Origin: Novosphingobium sediminis | Lineage (GTDB): Bacteria; Pseudomonadota; Alphaproteobacteria; Sphingomonadales; Sphingomonadaceae | DNA: 64,000 nucleotides | Direction: 5' to 3' | Assembly: GCF_007991615.1 (NCBI RefSeq) | Contig: NZ_BJYR01000019.1 | Span: 1-64,000, forward strand | Part shown: one piece after another, positions 1-6,276 of the stretch | Position numbering within the stretch: the stretch's first letter is position 1 | How the letters are laid out: every line of letters begins with the position of its first letter | The notes under the pieces: model-generated | The model's input: only the letters and a program-made list of their open reading frames with translations | What the model was told of the DNA's origin: nothing | The model's database searches: none | Made by a program: the position numbers and the translations under genes

Positions 1-61
1 TGTACCCTGGATGGGTGGCCGGGCGGGGGAGTGGGCCGGTGCCGCCTCCGCGTGAGCGGAG
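1..61 (-). repeat. R4 repeat, copy A (reverse orientation)
   Basis: On the minus strand this is a 6-bp hairpin (46-51 with 56-61, 4-nt loop) followed by a GC-rich core whose start reads GGCGGCACCGGCCCACTCCC (46-27). The core continues to position 1 with only a few differences from the copy at 44653-44700. The hairpin stem differs from the stems of the other copies. It sits just ahead of the small gene at 68, and the GGAG at its end may serve as that gene's ribosome binding site. The repeat may extend to the left of the window. Confidence 0.75.
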
Positions 62-67
62 CAAACA

Positions 68-337
68 ATGAAGCGCGCGACCATTGCCGAGATTCCGTGG
101 GACCAGCCCGCGACGATGATCGACCTTGAAGGGCGCGTGCCGATCATTGGCACGATCCGCGAGTGTGCGCTGCACTTCACGCTCTACAAGCCGCACGCGA
201 AGGAAAACGCCCGCCTGCTGCTGACGGTGCCGGTGCACCGCGAAGGCCGGGCGACGCGAACGTGGCTGCTGGAACCGGCGGAGATCGCAGTGCTGGCGGC
301 GCGGCTGGCGGAAGCGGGCGGCGAGACGGCGCACTGA
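68..337 (+). CDS. Small hypothetical protein (89 aa)
   Basis: I do not recognise this family. The 89-residue product is soluble, with no signal peptide or membrane segment. It has a beta-rich middle (around residues 28-55) that ends in a Val-Pro-Val-His stretch, and a C-terminal amphipathic Ala/Glu helix (residues 68-86). The ATG at 68 has GGAG 7 bases upstream, inside the end of repeat R4. Codon use is GC-rich at third positions like the neighbours, which supports a real gene. No neighbour suggests a function: downstream there is only non-coding repeat-rich DNA. Confidence 0.6.
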   Translation: MKRATIAEIPWDQPATMIDLEGRVPIIGTIRECALHFTLYKPHAKENARLLLTVPVHREGRATRTWLLEPAEIAVLAARLAEAGGETAH

Positions 338-372
338 GCCGTCTGCTGACTGCCGGATTGAATATCCCCAAC

Positions 373-452
373 CCCGTTCACCCTGAGCTTTTCGAAGGGT
401 GATGGCGCGAGCCTCGCGCATGATGCTTCGACAGGCTCAGCATGAGCGGGTT
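373..452. repeat. R5 repeat: inverted pair
   Basis: Two diverged copies of a unit of type CNTGAGC-TTTTCGAAG lie head to head. The left copy is 373-402, with CCCTGAGCTTTTCGAAGGGT at its centre. The right copy is 422-452, with CTTCGACAGGCTCAGC on the plus strand. The 20-bp spacer is itself partly palindromic. Units of this sort (CTGAGC-nnGTCGAAG) recur in many proteobacterial genomes. Here the pair sits between the small gene and a long non-coding stretch. Confidence 0.7.
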
Positions 453-949
453 GGGGTTTGGCCATGGCGGGGTGGCTGAGGGTTCAAGCCGCTGCGTTGT
501 TGGATTTGGCGGCGCTTTGGCGCGGCATCCGGGCGAAGGAAGATCGCGCGACCGGTGCGGCGCCTGCATAACCCTCTGGGAGGGACTGCGGGGCGGCACG
601 CCATGAACTGCATCACTTGCGAATGGCCGGATGGGGCAGGACCTGACCCGGCTCGACCTGGAGCGTCAGTGTCCGGTCCCGGGGGCGGCTCGCAGACCAG
701 CCGGGATCCTGAGGCGCATTTGCACCTCTGGCACTGAACGGTGCTGGCGGGGTGAATGCCTGGCCAAGGGTTGGGGACCATGTCCCGCCTTGAGCCCGCA
801 GCCCACACCGGTCGCGCTGGCCATCGGCATGATGCTTCGGGCCAGAAGAGCGAGGGCGAGGCTGGCCTTGCCGGCTCCCGATCTGGGTGGCGCGTTTAAC
901 CTATTTGGTTTGTTTTGTCAAGTGTAGCGGTGGACTGACGCGTTGCTGG
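453..949. other. Non-coding stretch, no gene recognised
   Basis: About 500 bp without a convincing coding frame. The open frames on both strands are short and rich in Arg/Pro/Cys, and none resembles a known family. I looked for RNase P, tmRNA, SRP RNA and cobalamin-riboswitch signatures and did not find them. The far end (895-930) turns AT-rich just before the first R1 repeat. It could be a decayed mobile or coding remnant. Confidence 0.4.
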
Positions 950-1095
950 CCCACCCCTAGCCCCTCCCGCAGGCGGGAGGGGGATTGAGGCGTGGGGCTT
1001 CTGAACGCAGTTGCGGTTGCATACGGACTGGATGGAATTCGTTCGGTTTCGGCGACACCGTCCCCCTCCCGCTTGCGGGAGGGGTTAGGGGTGGG
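950..1095. repeat. R1 repeat, left inverted pair
   Basis: Two oppositely oriented R1 units (950-990 and 1061-1095). Each contains a near-perfect palindrome with arms CCCCTCCCGC and GCGGGAGGGG, next to a conserved CCCACCCCTA tail. This is a BIME-like arrangement ending 12 bp before the DUF559 gene. A second pair lies just after that gene. Confidence 0.85.
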
Positions 1096-1107
1096 CACTC
1101 TGGCGAT

Positions 1108-1473
1108 ATGGTTTCGTTCAAGCCTCGCGACACAGACCGCGCCCGAGAATTGCGGCGGGAGGCTTCACCCGCCGAGCGCCGTCTCTGGTCGTATCTGGCG
1201 AAGTCGCAACTTGGCGCCAAGTTCAGCCGGCAAATGCCGGTTGGGCCCTACTTTGCGGACTTCCTGTGCCGGGAGCTGATGCTGGTCGTCGAGATCGACG
1301 GGTTCAGCCACGAGATGCGGCAGCAAGTGGATGCGGCGCGGACGCGGGTGATCGAGGCTGCCGGGTATCGCGTGCTTCGGTTCACGAATGCCGATGTGCT
1401 CGGGAATGCCGAGGGAGTCGCGCTGGCGCTTCAAGAGGTAGTGCGAGCGGTGAGGTCGCATGCCCACCCCTAA
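1108..1473 (+). CDS. DUF559 (Vsr-like PD-(D/E)XK) endonuclease-domain protein
   Basis: A 121-residue protein of the DUF559 family, which has the very-short-patch-repair/restriction endonuclease fold. Seen in sequence: the N-terminal AERRLW motif (residues 22-27), the FSRQMPVGPYFADF block (39-52), then VVEIDGFSH (60-68), which carries the E-x-D acidic pair, and a RVLRF strand near residue 88. The ATG at 1108 is chosen because the motif-bearing sequence starts there; the in-frame extension upstream only translates the R1 repeat. The stop codon and last codons lie inside the downstream R1 repeat. No methylase or mismatch-repair partner is adjacent, so a classical restriction or Vsr role is unsupported. 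Its tight bracketing by palindromes recalls the RAYT/REP pairing, but that is inference. Confidence 0.85.
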   Translation: MVSFKPRDTDRARELRREASPAERRLWSYLAKSQLGAKFSRQMPVGPYFADFLCRELMLVVEIDGFSHEMRQQVDAARTRVIEAAGYRVLRFTNADVLGNAEGVALALQEVVRAVRSHAHP

Positions 1474-1550
1474 CCCCTCCCGCAGGCGGGAGGGGGATTG
1501 AAGTGCGGCGTTTGGCTCCCCTCCCGCCTACGGGAGGGGCTGGGGGTGGG
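1463..1550. repeat. R1 repeat, right inverted pair
   Basis: Two more R1 units in opposite orientation (1463-1501 and 1516-1550). The palindromes use arms CCCCTCCCGC/GCGGGAGGGG and CCCTCCCG/CGGGAGGG. The left unit overlaps the end of the DUF559 gene, and the right unit ends 1 bp before the nrdB stop codon, so it probably also acts as a transcript end for nrdB. Confidence 0.85.
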
Positions 1551-1551
1551 T

Positions 1552-2610
1552 TTATTCCGCCGCGATCCCTGCTGCCTTGAACATGTCGGCCTCAGCCTCT
1601 TCCACCAGCTCGTTCGCCGGTTCGGCGGACTTCGCCTTGCGGCGCGAGTCGAAGCTTGACCACACGGTGTTCCAATCGCCGCGGGTGGCGGCCTTGGAGT
1701 ATTCGGTGGCGCGGGTTTCGAAGAAGTTGGCGTGTTCGACGCCGTTGAGCAGCGGGGTGAGCCAGGGGAGGGGGTGTTCCTCGATCATGTAGATCGGCTG
1801 GAAGCCCAGCTGACCGAGGCGCCAATCGGCGATGTAGCGGATGTACTTCTTGATTTCCTTCGGGCTCATGCCCGGGACCGGGCCCTGTTCGAAGGCGAGG
1901 TCGATGAAGGCGTCCTCGAGGCGGACGGTCTTCTGGCAGCAATCGATGATGTCTTCCTTGACCGCCTTGGTCAGGCAGCCGCGTTCCTGCACGAAGGCGT
2001 GGAACAGCTTGGTGATGCCTTCGCAGTGGAGCGATTCGTCGCGCACCGACCATGAGACGATCTGGCCCATGCCCTTCATCTTGTTGAAGCGCGGGAAGTT
2101 CATCAGCATCGCGAAGCTGGCGAAGAGCTGGAGGCCTTCGGTGAAGCCGCCGAACATCGCGAGGGTGCGGGCGATGTCTTCATCGGAATCGACGCCGAAC
2201 TGCTGCAGGTAATCGTGCTTGGCGCGCATTTCCTCGTACTCGAGGAACATGGCGTACTCGCTCTCGGGCATGCCGATGGTGTCGAGCAGGTGCGAGTAGG
2301 CGGCGATGTGCACCGTCTCCATGTTGGAGAAGGCGGCGAGCATCATCTTGACCTCGGTCGGCTTGAACACGCGGCCGTACTTGTCGTGGTAGCAATCCTG
2401 CACCTCGACGTCGGCCTGGGTGAAGAAGCGGAAGATCTGGGTGAGCAGGTTGCGCTCGTGGTCCGAGATCTTCTGCGCCCAATCGCGGCAGTCTTCGCCC
2501 AAGGGCACTTCTTCCGGCATCCAGTGGATCTGCTGCTGGCGCTTCCAGAACTCGTAGGCCCACGGATACTCGAAGGGCTTGTAGGAGCTGCGGGCTTGGA
2601 GAAGTGACAT
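1552..2610 (-). CDS. nrdB: Ribonucleoside-diphosphate reductase beta subunit (class Ia R2)
   Basis: The radical-generating small subunit of aerobic ribonucleotide reductase, which with NrdA reduces NDPs to dNDPs. The diiron/tyrosyl-radical site is readable: Asp67, Glu98 and His101 with the radical Tyr105 (E-T-V-H-I-A-A-Y), then Glu158, Glu192 and His195 (D-E-S-L-H). The 352-residue length is typical. The C-terminal tail (EADMFKAAGIAAE) would be the peptide that docks on NrdA. It is transcribed in the same direction as nrdA but separated from it by a PepSY-type membrane gene and about 140 bp holding a hairpin. The ATG at 2610 starts MSLLQARSSY. No NrdR box is visible directly upstream, so it may be read through from nrdA or have its own promoter. 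Confidence 0.97.
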   Translation of the reverse strand: MSLLQARSSYKPFEYPWAYEFWKRQQQIHWMPEEVPLGEDCRDWAQKISDHERNLLTQIFRFFTQADVEVQDCYHDKYGRVFKPTEVKMMLAAFSNMETVHIAAYSHLLDTIGMPESEYAMFLEYEEMRAKHDYLQQFGVDSDEDIARTLAMFGGFTEGLQLFASFAMLMNFPRFNKMKGMGQIVSWSVRDESLHCEGITKLFHAFVQERGCLTKAVKEDIIDCCQKTVRLEDAFIDLAFEQGPVPGMSPKEIKKYIRYIADWRLGQLGFQPIYMIEEHPLPWLTPLLNGVEHANFFETRATEYSKAATRGDWNTVWSSFDSRRKAKSAEPANELVEEAEADMFKAAGIAAE

Positions 2611-2655
2611 GGGGACGAGTCCTGTTCGGGTTCAGCGCAAGAAGGATAGGGTGGT

Positions 2656-2679
2656 CCGCGCGCCGGTGAAAGCGCGCGG
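2656..2679 (-). terminator. GC hairpin between the PepSY gene and nrdB
   Basis: A perfect 8-bp inverted repeat CCGCGCGC/GCGCGCGG with an 8-nt loop, in the gap ahead of nrdB. No T-run follows on the minus strand. It could be a weak terminator for the upstream gene or an RNA-stabilising stem. Confidence 0.35.
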
Positions 2680-2747
2680 GGTAAAGGGAATCAGAGTCCT
2701 GGCCGCTTTTCCACTGTCTGTTCGGGCGCCCCGAAGGACAGGAGGTG

Positions 2748-3137
2748 CTACTTCCAGAACCAGCGCGGGGTGAGCTTGCGCTCCGCCCGGTTGCGCCACA
2801 TCTGAATGTAGAGCCAGAGGCCCGAAAAACTGAAGAAAATCATCGCGAAACCCGAAAGCGTCGCGATCACCACGCCCACGGGTCCGAAGCTCTCGCCCGA
2901 GTGGAGATGGTGCAGCAGGCCGACCAGCGCGCGCGGATCGCCCGCCTTGGGCTTTGGCCGGCACATGTAGTCCGGCGGGCAGGTGAACGCCGGTTTCGCC
3001 GCCGCCAGTTCGGTCTTGGGCTTGCCGCCCTCGCCGCCCGCCATGAGCGGAACGATCTGGCTGAGCGTGCCGGTCACGGCGATCCAGAGGAGGAAGACGC
3101 CGAAGAAGACGGAAATCCAGCGGTGAAACTTGCGCAC
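2748..3137 (-). CDS. PepSY-associated transmembrane protein
   Basis: A small inner-membrane protein of about 129 residues in the PepSY-associated TM family, resembling the membrane core of ferric-siderophore reductases. It starts R-K-F-H-R-W, followed by a first hydrophobic helix (about residues 8-26) beginning with the conserved H-R-W. A periplasmic loop carries a paired cysteine motif C-P-P-D-Y-M-C, then an L-H-H-L-H-S-G-E segment and a second helix (about 87-110). The GTG at 3137 is preferred over an upstream TTG at 3173 because AAGGGA lies 8 bases upstream of it and the TTG falls inside a Fur-like palindrome. It lies between nrdA and nrdB on the same strand. It has two TM helices and several possible haem or metal ligands (His), but no flavin domain, so a reductase role is not proven. 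Confidence 0.75.
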   Translation of the reverse strand: MRKFHRWISVFFGVFLLWIAVTGTLSQIVPLMAGGEGGKPKTELAAAKPAFTCPPDYMCRPKPKAGDPRALVGLLHHLHSGESFGPVGVVIATLSGFAMIFFSFSGLWLYIQMWRNRAERKLTPRWFWK

Positions 3138-3156
3138 GATGAGGTCCCTTTTGCAA

Positions 3157-3173
3157 TTGCGAATTAGTCGCAA
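3157..3173 (-). promoter_or_regulatory. Candidate Fur box
   Basis: A 17-bp interrupted palindrome TTGCGAATTAGTCGCAA (arms TTGCGA/TCGCAA). It resembles the alphaproteobacterial Fur-box form TTGCGAAT-n-ATTCGCAA with one or two changes. It lies 19 bp upstream of the chosen GTG of the PepSY-type gene, where a repressor would block the promoter. Iron control of this gene type is common; binding here is inferred. Confidence 0.5.
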
Positions 3174-3294
3174 GTGTAGCCTGCCCGGACAGTCCGGGGC
3201 AAGCGGGAACCGTGTCGCGGATTGTAACCGCGCCGGGCAAGCCGCAATGTTTGGCTGATTGTATCAGGCAGTCCGGCATGGTCTGGATCTCAAG

Positions 3295-3318
3295 CGGGGA
3301 TGCAGCAGCGCATCCCCG
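3295..3318 (-). terminator. Hairpin after nrdA
   Basis: A 9-bp stem CGGGGATGC/GCATCCCCG with a 6-nt loop lies 32 bp past the nrdA stop on the minus strand. No clear T-run follows. It probably weakens read-through from nrdA towards the PepSY gene and nrdB. Confidence 0.45.
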
Positions 3319-3349
3319 GTGTCTCAAGGTGTTGTCTCAGGGCAGGGTC

Positions 3350-5434
3350 TCACTGGCAGGCGAGGCATTCCTCGTAGTCGGTCGGCTGGGCGGCCAGTTC
3401 CATCACCGGAGCAGCGGCGGTGTTGTCCGCCTCTACGCCGCCGGCAAAGCCTGCGCGCTGCACCGACTTCGAGCGGAGGTAGTAGAGCGACTTGATGCCC
3501 TTCTCCCACGCCTGGAAGTGCAGCATCATGAGGTCCCACTTGTCGACGTCAGCCGGGATATAGAGGTTCAGCGACTGTGCCTGATCGATGTAGGGCGTGC
3601 GATCTGCCGCGAATTCGAGCAGCCAGCGCTGGTCGATCTCGAAGCTGGTCTTGTAGACGGCCTTTTCCTCAGGGCTGAGGAAATCGAGGTGCTGGACCGA
3701 GCCGCCACGCTCGAGGATCGAGTTCCACACGTTGGTGGAATCCTTCGACTTCGACTGGAGCAGCTTCTCGAGATAGGGGTTCTTGACCACGAAGCTGCCC
3801 GAGAGCGTCTTGTGGGTGTAGATGTTGGCGGGGATCGGCTCGATGCAGGCAGACGTGCCGCCGCAGATGATCGAGATCGACGCGGTGGGGGCAATCGCCA
3901 TCTTGCACGAGAAGCGCTGCATCACGCCCATGTCAGCCGCATCGGGGCAGGCACCGCGTTCCTGCGCGAGGAGGAGCGAAGCCTCGTCAGCCTTGGCCGC
4001 GATGTGCTTGAACATCTTGAGGTTCCACGCCTTGGCCATGGCGCTTTCGAAACCGATGCCCTTCTGCTGCAGGAACGAGTGGAAGCCCATCACGCCCATG
4101 CCGACCGAGCGTTCGCGCATGGCGGAATACTTGGCGCGGGCCATCTCGTCCGGCGCGCGGTCGATGTAGTCCTGCAGCACGTTATCGAGGAAGCGCAGCA
4201 CGTCCTCGATGAAGCGCTCGTCCTTGTTCCACTCGTCCCACGTTTCGAGGTTGAGCGAGGACAGGCAGCACACCGCGGTGCGATCGTTGCCGAGGTGATC
4301 GCGGCCGGTGGGCAGCGTGATTTCCGAGCAGAGGTTCGAAGTCGAGACCTTGAGGCCGAGATCGCGGTGATGCTTGGGCATCGTGCGGTTCACCGTGTCG
4401 TTGAACACGATGTAGGGCTCACCCGTGGCGAGGCGGGTTTCGACGAGCTTCTGGAACAGCGAGCGCGCATCGACCGTGCCGCGCACCGAACCGTCCTTGG
4501 GGCTGCGCAGGTTGAATTCGGCGCCATCGCGCACCGCTTCCATGAATTCATCGGTCAGCAGCACGCCGTGGTGCAGGTTGAGCGCCTTGCGGTTGAAATC
4601 GCCCGACGGCTTGCGGATTTCGAGGAACTCCTCGATCTCCGGGTGCGACACATCGAGGTAGCACGCCGCCGAACCGCGGCGGAGCGAGCCCTGCGAGATC
4701 GCGAGGGTGAGGCTGTCCATCACGCGGACGAAGGGGATGATGCCGCTGGTCTTGCCATTGAGGCCGACGGATTCGCCGATGCCGCGCACCTGGCCCCAAT
4801 AGGTGCCGATGCCGCCGCCGCGGCTGGCGAGCCAGACGTTCTCGTTCCACGTGCCGACGATGCCTTCGAGGCTGTCCGACACCGAATTGAGGTAGCACGA
4901 GATGGGCAGGCCGCGCCCGGTGCCGCCGTTCGAGAGGACGGGCGTGGCGGGCATGAACCACAGCTTCGAGATGTAGTCGTAGAGGCGCTGGGCGTGGCCC
5001 TGATCGTCGGCATAAGCGTCTGCGACGCGCGCGAAGAGATCCTGATAGCGTTCGCCGGGGAGCAGGTAGCGGTCGTCGAGCGTATCCTTGCCGAACGCCG
5101 TCAGCAGCGCATCACGCTCCGAGTTCGTCTGGATCGTGAAGCGGCGCGCGTTGATCGTCTTGGAATCCGAAACCGGCTTGGCCGCTGCGGCCAGCGCACC
5201 GGCAGCCCCTGCGGCCATTGCCGCCACGAGCGCCTCGCTGCCTTTGTCGTCCGCACTCATGCCAATCGCCTTTCCGTTCTCACCTGCGGGGGTGGTATCG
5301 CCGGCAAGCAGCAGCTCGCTCTGGCCGTCATGCTCCACAACACCTTCTCCAGTCCTGAAATCCACGCCCGCAGTCCCCTGTTCCATCCACCACGCCCGAT
5401 CGAAACCGCCGACTCGGAACGCGAAATCCATCAT
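3350..5434 (-). CDS. nrdA: Ribonucleoside-diphosphate reductase alpha subunit (class Ia R1)
   Basis: The catalytic large subunit of aerobic ribonucleotide reductase. Seen: Cys180 (P-I-S-C-Y), the active-site set Asn367-Leu-Cys369-Ser-Glu371, the partner redox cysteine in A-V-C-C-L (389-390), and the C-terminal shuttle pair Cys690/Cys693 (ECLACQ). The N-terminus is odd: about 95 residues, partly Ala-rich (70-86), precede the first conserved segment. They show no ATP-cone signature, so the overall-activity allosteric site appears absent, though the specificity site can remain. Two in-frame ATGs open the frame (5434 and 5431), with GAGG just upstream. An internal Met17 is possible. The promoter region carries two NrdR boxes. 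The next genes on the strand are a PepSY-type gene and nrdB. Confidence 0.97.
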   Translation of the reverse strand: MMDFAFRVGGFDRAWWMEQGTAGVDFRTGEGVVEHDGQSELLLAGDTTPAGENGKAIGMSADDKGSEALVAAMAAGAAGALAAAAKPVSDSKTINARRFTIQTNSERDALLTAFGKDTLDDRYLLPGERYQDLFARVADAYADDQGHAQRLYDYISKLWFMPATPVLSNGGTGRGLPISCYLNSVSDSLEGIVGTWNENVWLASRGGGIGTYWGQVRGIGESVGLNGKTSGIIPFVRVMDSLTLAISQGSLRRGSAACYLDVSHPEIEEFLEIRKPSGDFNRKALNLHHGVLLTDEFMEAVRDGAEFNLRSPKDGSVRGTVDARSLFQKLVETRLATGEPYIVFNDTVNRTMPKHHRDLGLKVSTSNLCSEITLPTGRDHLGNDRTAVCCLSSLNLETWDEWNKDERFIEDVLRFLDNVLQDYIDRAPDEMARAKYSAMRERSVGMGVMGFHSFLQQKGIGFESAMAKAWNLKMFKHIAAKADEASLLLAQERGACPDAADMGVMQRFSCKMAIAPTASISIICGGTSACIEPIPANIYTHKTLSGSFVVKNPYLEKLLQSKSKDSTNVWNSILERGGSVQHLDFLSPEEKAVYKTSFEIDQRWLLEFAADRTPYIDQAQSLNLYIPADVDKWDLMMLHFQAWEKGIKSLYYLRSKSVQRAGFAGGVEADNTAAAPVMELAAQPTDYEECLACQ

Positions 5435-5567
5435 ACGCCTCGCGGAACAAAAGGAGAATATAATTCCCCTCGCCTGCCCGCGCAGGCACCGAAATTCAGG
5501 GTCAAGACCATGGGCGGCGGCAGTACAGCCACCGTTGCCGCGAGCTAACTACCCGCTGCGCCACTGA

Positions 5568-5613
5568 AACTAGGTTTAGAGGTTCCCCCAGGACCCGACC
5601 ACTACCTATAGTG
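5568..5613 (-). promoter_or_regulatory. Two NrdR boxes upstream of nrdA
   Basis: The distal box is CACTACCTATAGTG (5600-5613, arms CACTA/TAGTG). The proximal box is AACTAGGTTTAGAG (5568-5581, arms CTA/TAG). Their centres are 32 bp apart, close to three helical turns, as is usual for NrdR sites (consensus near ACACTATATATAGTGT). On the minus strand the distal box overlaps a TATAGG that could be the -10 hexamer, with TTGTGT 19 bp upstream. NrdR would repress nrdA when (d)ATP is plentiful. Confidence 0.75.
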
Positions 5614-5790
5614 CCTCAACCGGAATCAGACACAAGAGGGTAAACACCCGCTTATCGATTCGGCTCGTCGCACGTACGATTCGTTTCATCGTCATGACAG
5701 CCATGTTGCAGCGCAGCGACGCGTGCGGAAACGGGCATTTCAAGCCCCAATCTGCACCGCTCGAAATTTTTTCCGATGCCCATGCCGATC

Positions 5791-5847
5791 TTGTGGACAA
5801 GATCGCTGTCCAGACCCGGCATGAGATTAGCAACCAGATTATCCACT
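5791..5847. promoter_or_regulatory. Two DnaA-box-like sites
   Basis: TTATCCACT (5839-5847) differs by one base from the DnaA box TTATCCACA. TTGTGGACAA (5791-5800) contains a weaker match on the other strand. They lie about 180-230 bp upstream of the NrdR boxes, in the gap between nrdA and the GlsB-type gene. DnaA influences nrd transcription in other bacteria, but chance occurrence is likely enough to keep confidence low. I see no gene in 5614-5905. Confidence 0.25.
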
Positions 5848-5905
5848 GGCGCGTGGGGTGTGGTGCACGATATGCCTGTTCGGGCAACTTAGGTGGAGCG
5901 GCCCC

Positions 5906-6148
5906 GTGTTCAAGCTCATCTCGATCATTTTCAGCGGCTTGATCGTCGGCCTTGCCGCGCGGTTCCTCTATCCCGGGCCGGTGCCGATGGGGCTGGGGCG
6001 GACGATCCTGCTGGGGATTGCCGGTTCGCTGATTGCAGGGCTGGCGGCGAGTTCGGGCCGCAGCGGACGGGACGGGATCGACCGCGCGGGATGCCTTGCG
6101 TCGGTGCTGGGGGCGCTGGTGCTGATCTTTATCGGGCGCCATTTGTAG
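5906..6148 (+). CDS. GlsB/YeaQ/YmgE-family stress membrane protein
   Basis: An 80-residue small inner-membrane protein of the transglycosylase-associated (GlsB/YeaQ/YmgE) family. Three hydrophobic helices can be read: the first begins ISIIFSGLIVGLAARFLYPG (residues 5-24), the second follows G-L-G-R-T-I-L-L-G, and the third is near the C-terminus (L-A-S-V-L-G-A-L-V-L-I-F-I-G). The family is linked to general stress and envelope conditions; its biochemical role is unknown. The GTG at 5906 is preferred because AGGTGGAG lies 7 bases upstream. It is convergent with nadB, with the R3 inverted repeat between them. Confidence 0.85.
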   Translation: MFKLISIIFSGLIVGLAARFLYPGPVPMGLGRTILLGIAGSLIAGLAASSGRSGRDGIDRAGCLASVLGALVLIFIGRHL

Positions 6149-6160
6149 GGGGCCAGTCAC

Positions 6161-6241
6161 TCGTCATTGCGAGCGCAGCGAAGCAATCCAGTGCGGCAGT
6201 GCATGACGCTCTGGATTGCTTCGCTGCGCTCGCAATAACGA
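6161..6241. repeat. R3 repeat: long inverted repeat between glsB-like gene and nadB
   Basis: Arms 6161-6191 and 6211-6241 share a perfect inverted TTGCGAGCGCAGCGAAGCAA (and the adjoining TCCAG), separated by a 19-nt spacer. The outer ends differ by one or two bases. It lies between two convergent genes, where it can act as a two-way terminator. Units of this type (ATTGCGAGC-GCAGCGAAGCAATCC) are common dispersed repeats in proteobacteria. Confidence 0.85.
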
Positions 6242-6276
6242 AAGTGAGGTGATGCGCGTCGAGCGCGTCCCAGCGG

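Noticed and set aside
950..1550. R1 repeats as a possible CRISPR array
   Set aside because: The four units alternate in orientation with uneven spacing and a gene between them. No spacers or cas genes are present.
3138..3173. A TTG start at 3173 for the PepSY-type gene
   Set aside because: The TTG lies inside the Fur-like palindrome and has no ribosome binding site, while GTG 3137 has AAGGGA at good spacing.
3212..5548. A 778-residue open frame on the plus strand across nrdA
   Set aside because: It is the antisense shadow of nrdA, whose catalytic residues are clear. High-GC genes leave long open frames on the opposite strand.
5521..5575. Stretch resembling the D-arm half of a tRNA on the minus strand near nrdA
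   Set aside because: There is no matching T-arm or acceptor stem and no integration-site context. I read it as chance likeness within the nrdA leader.
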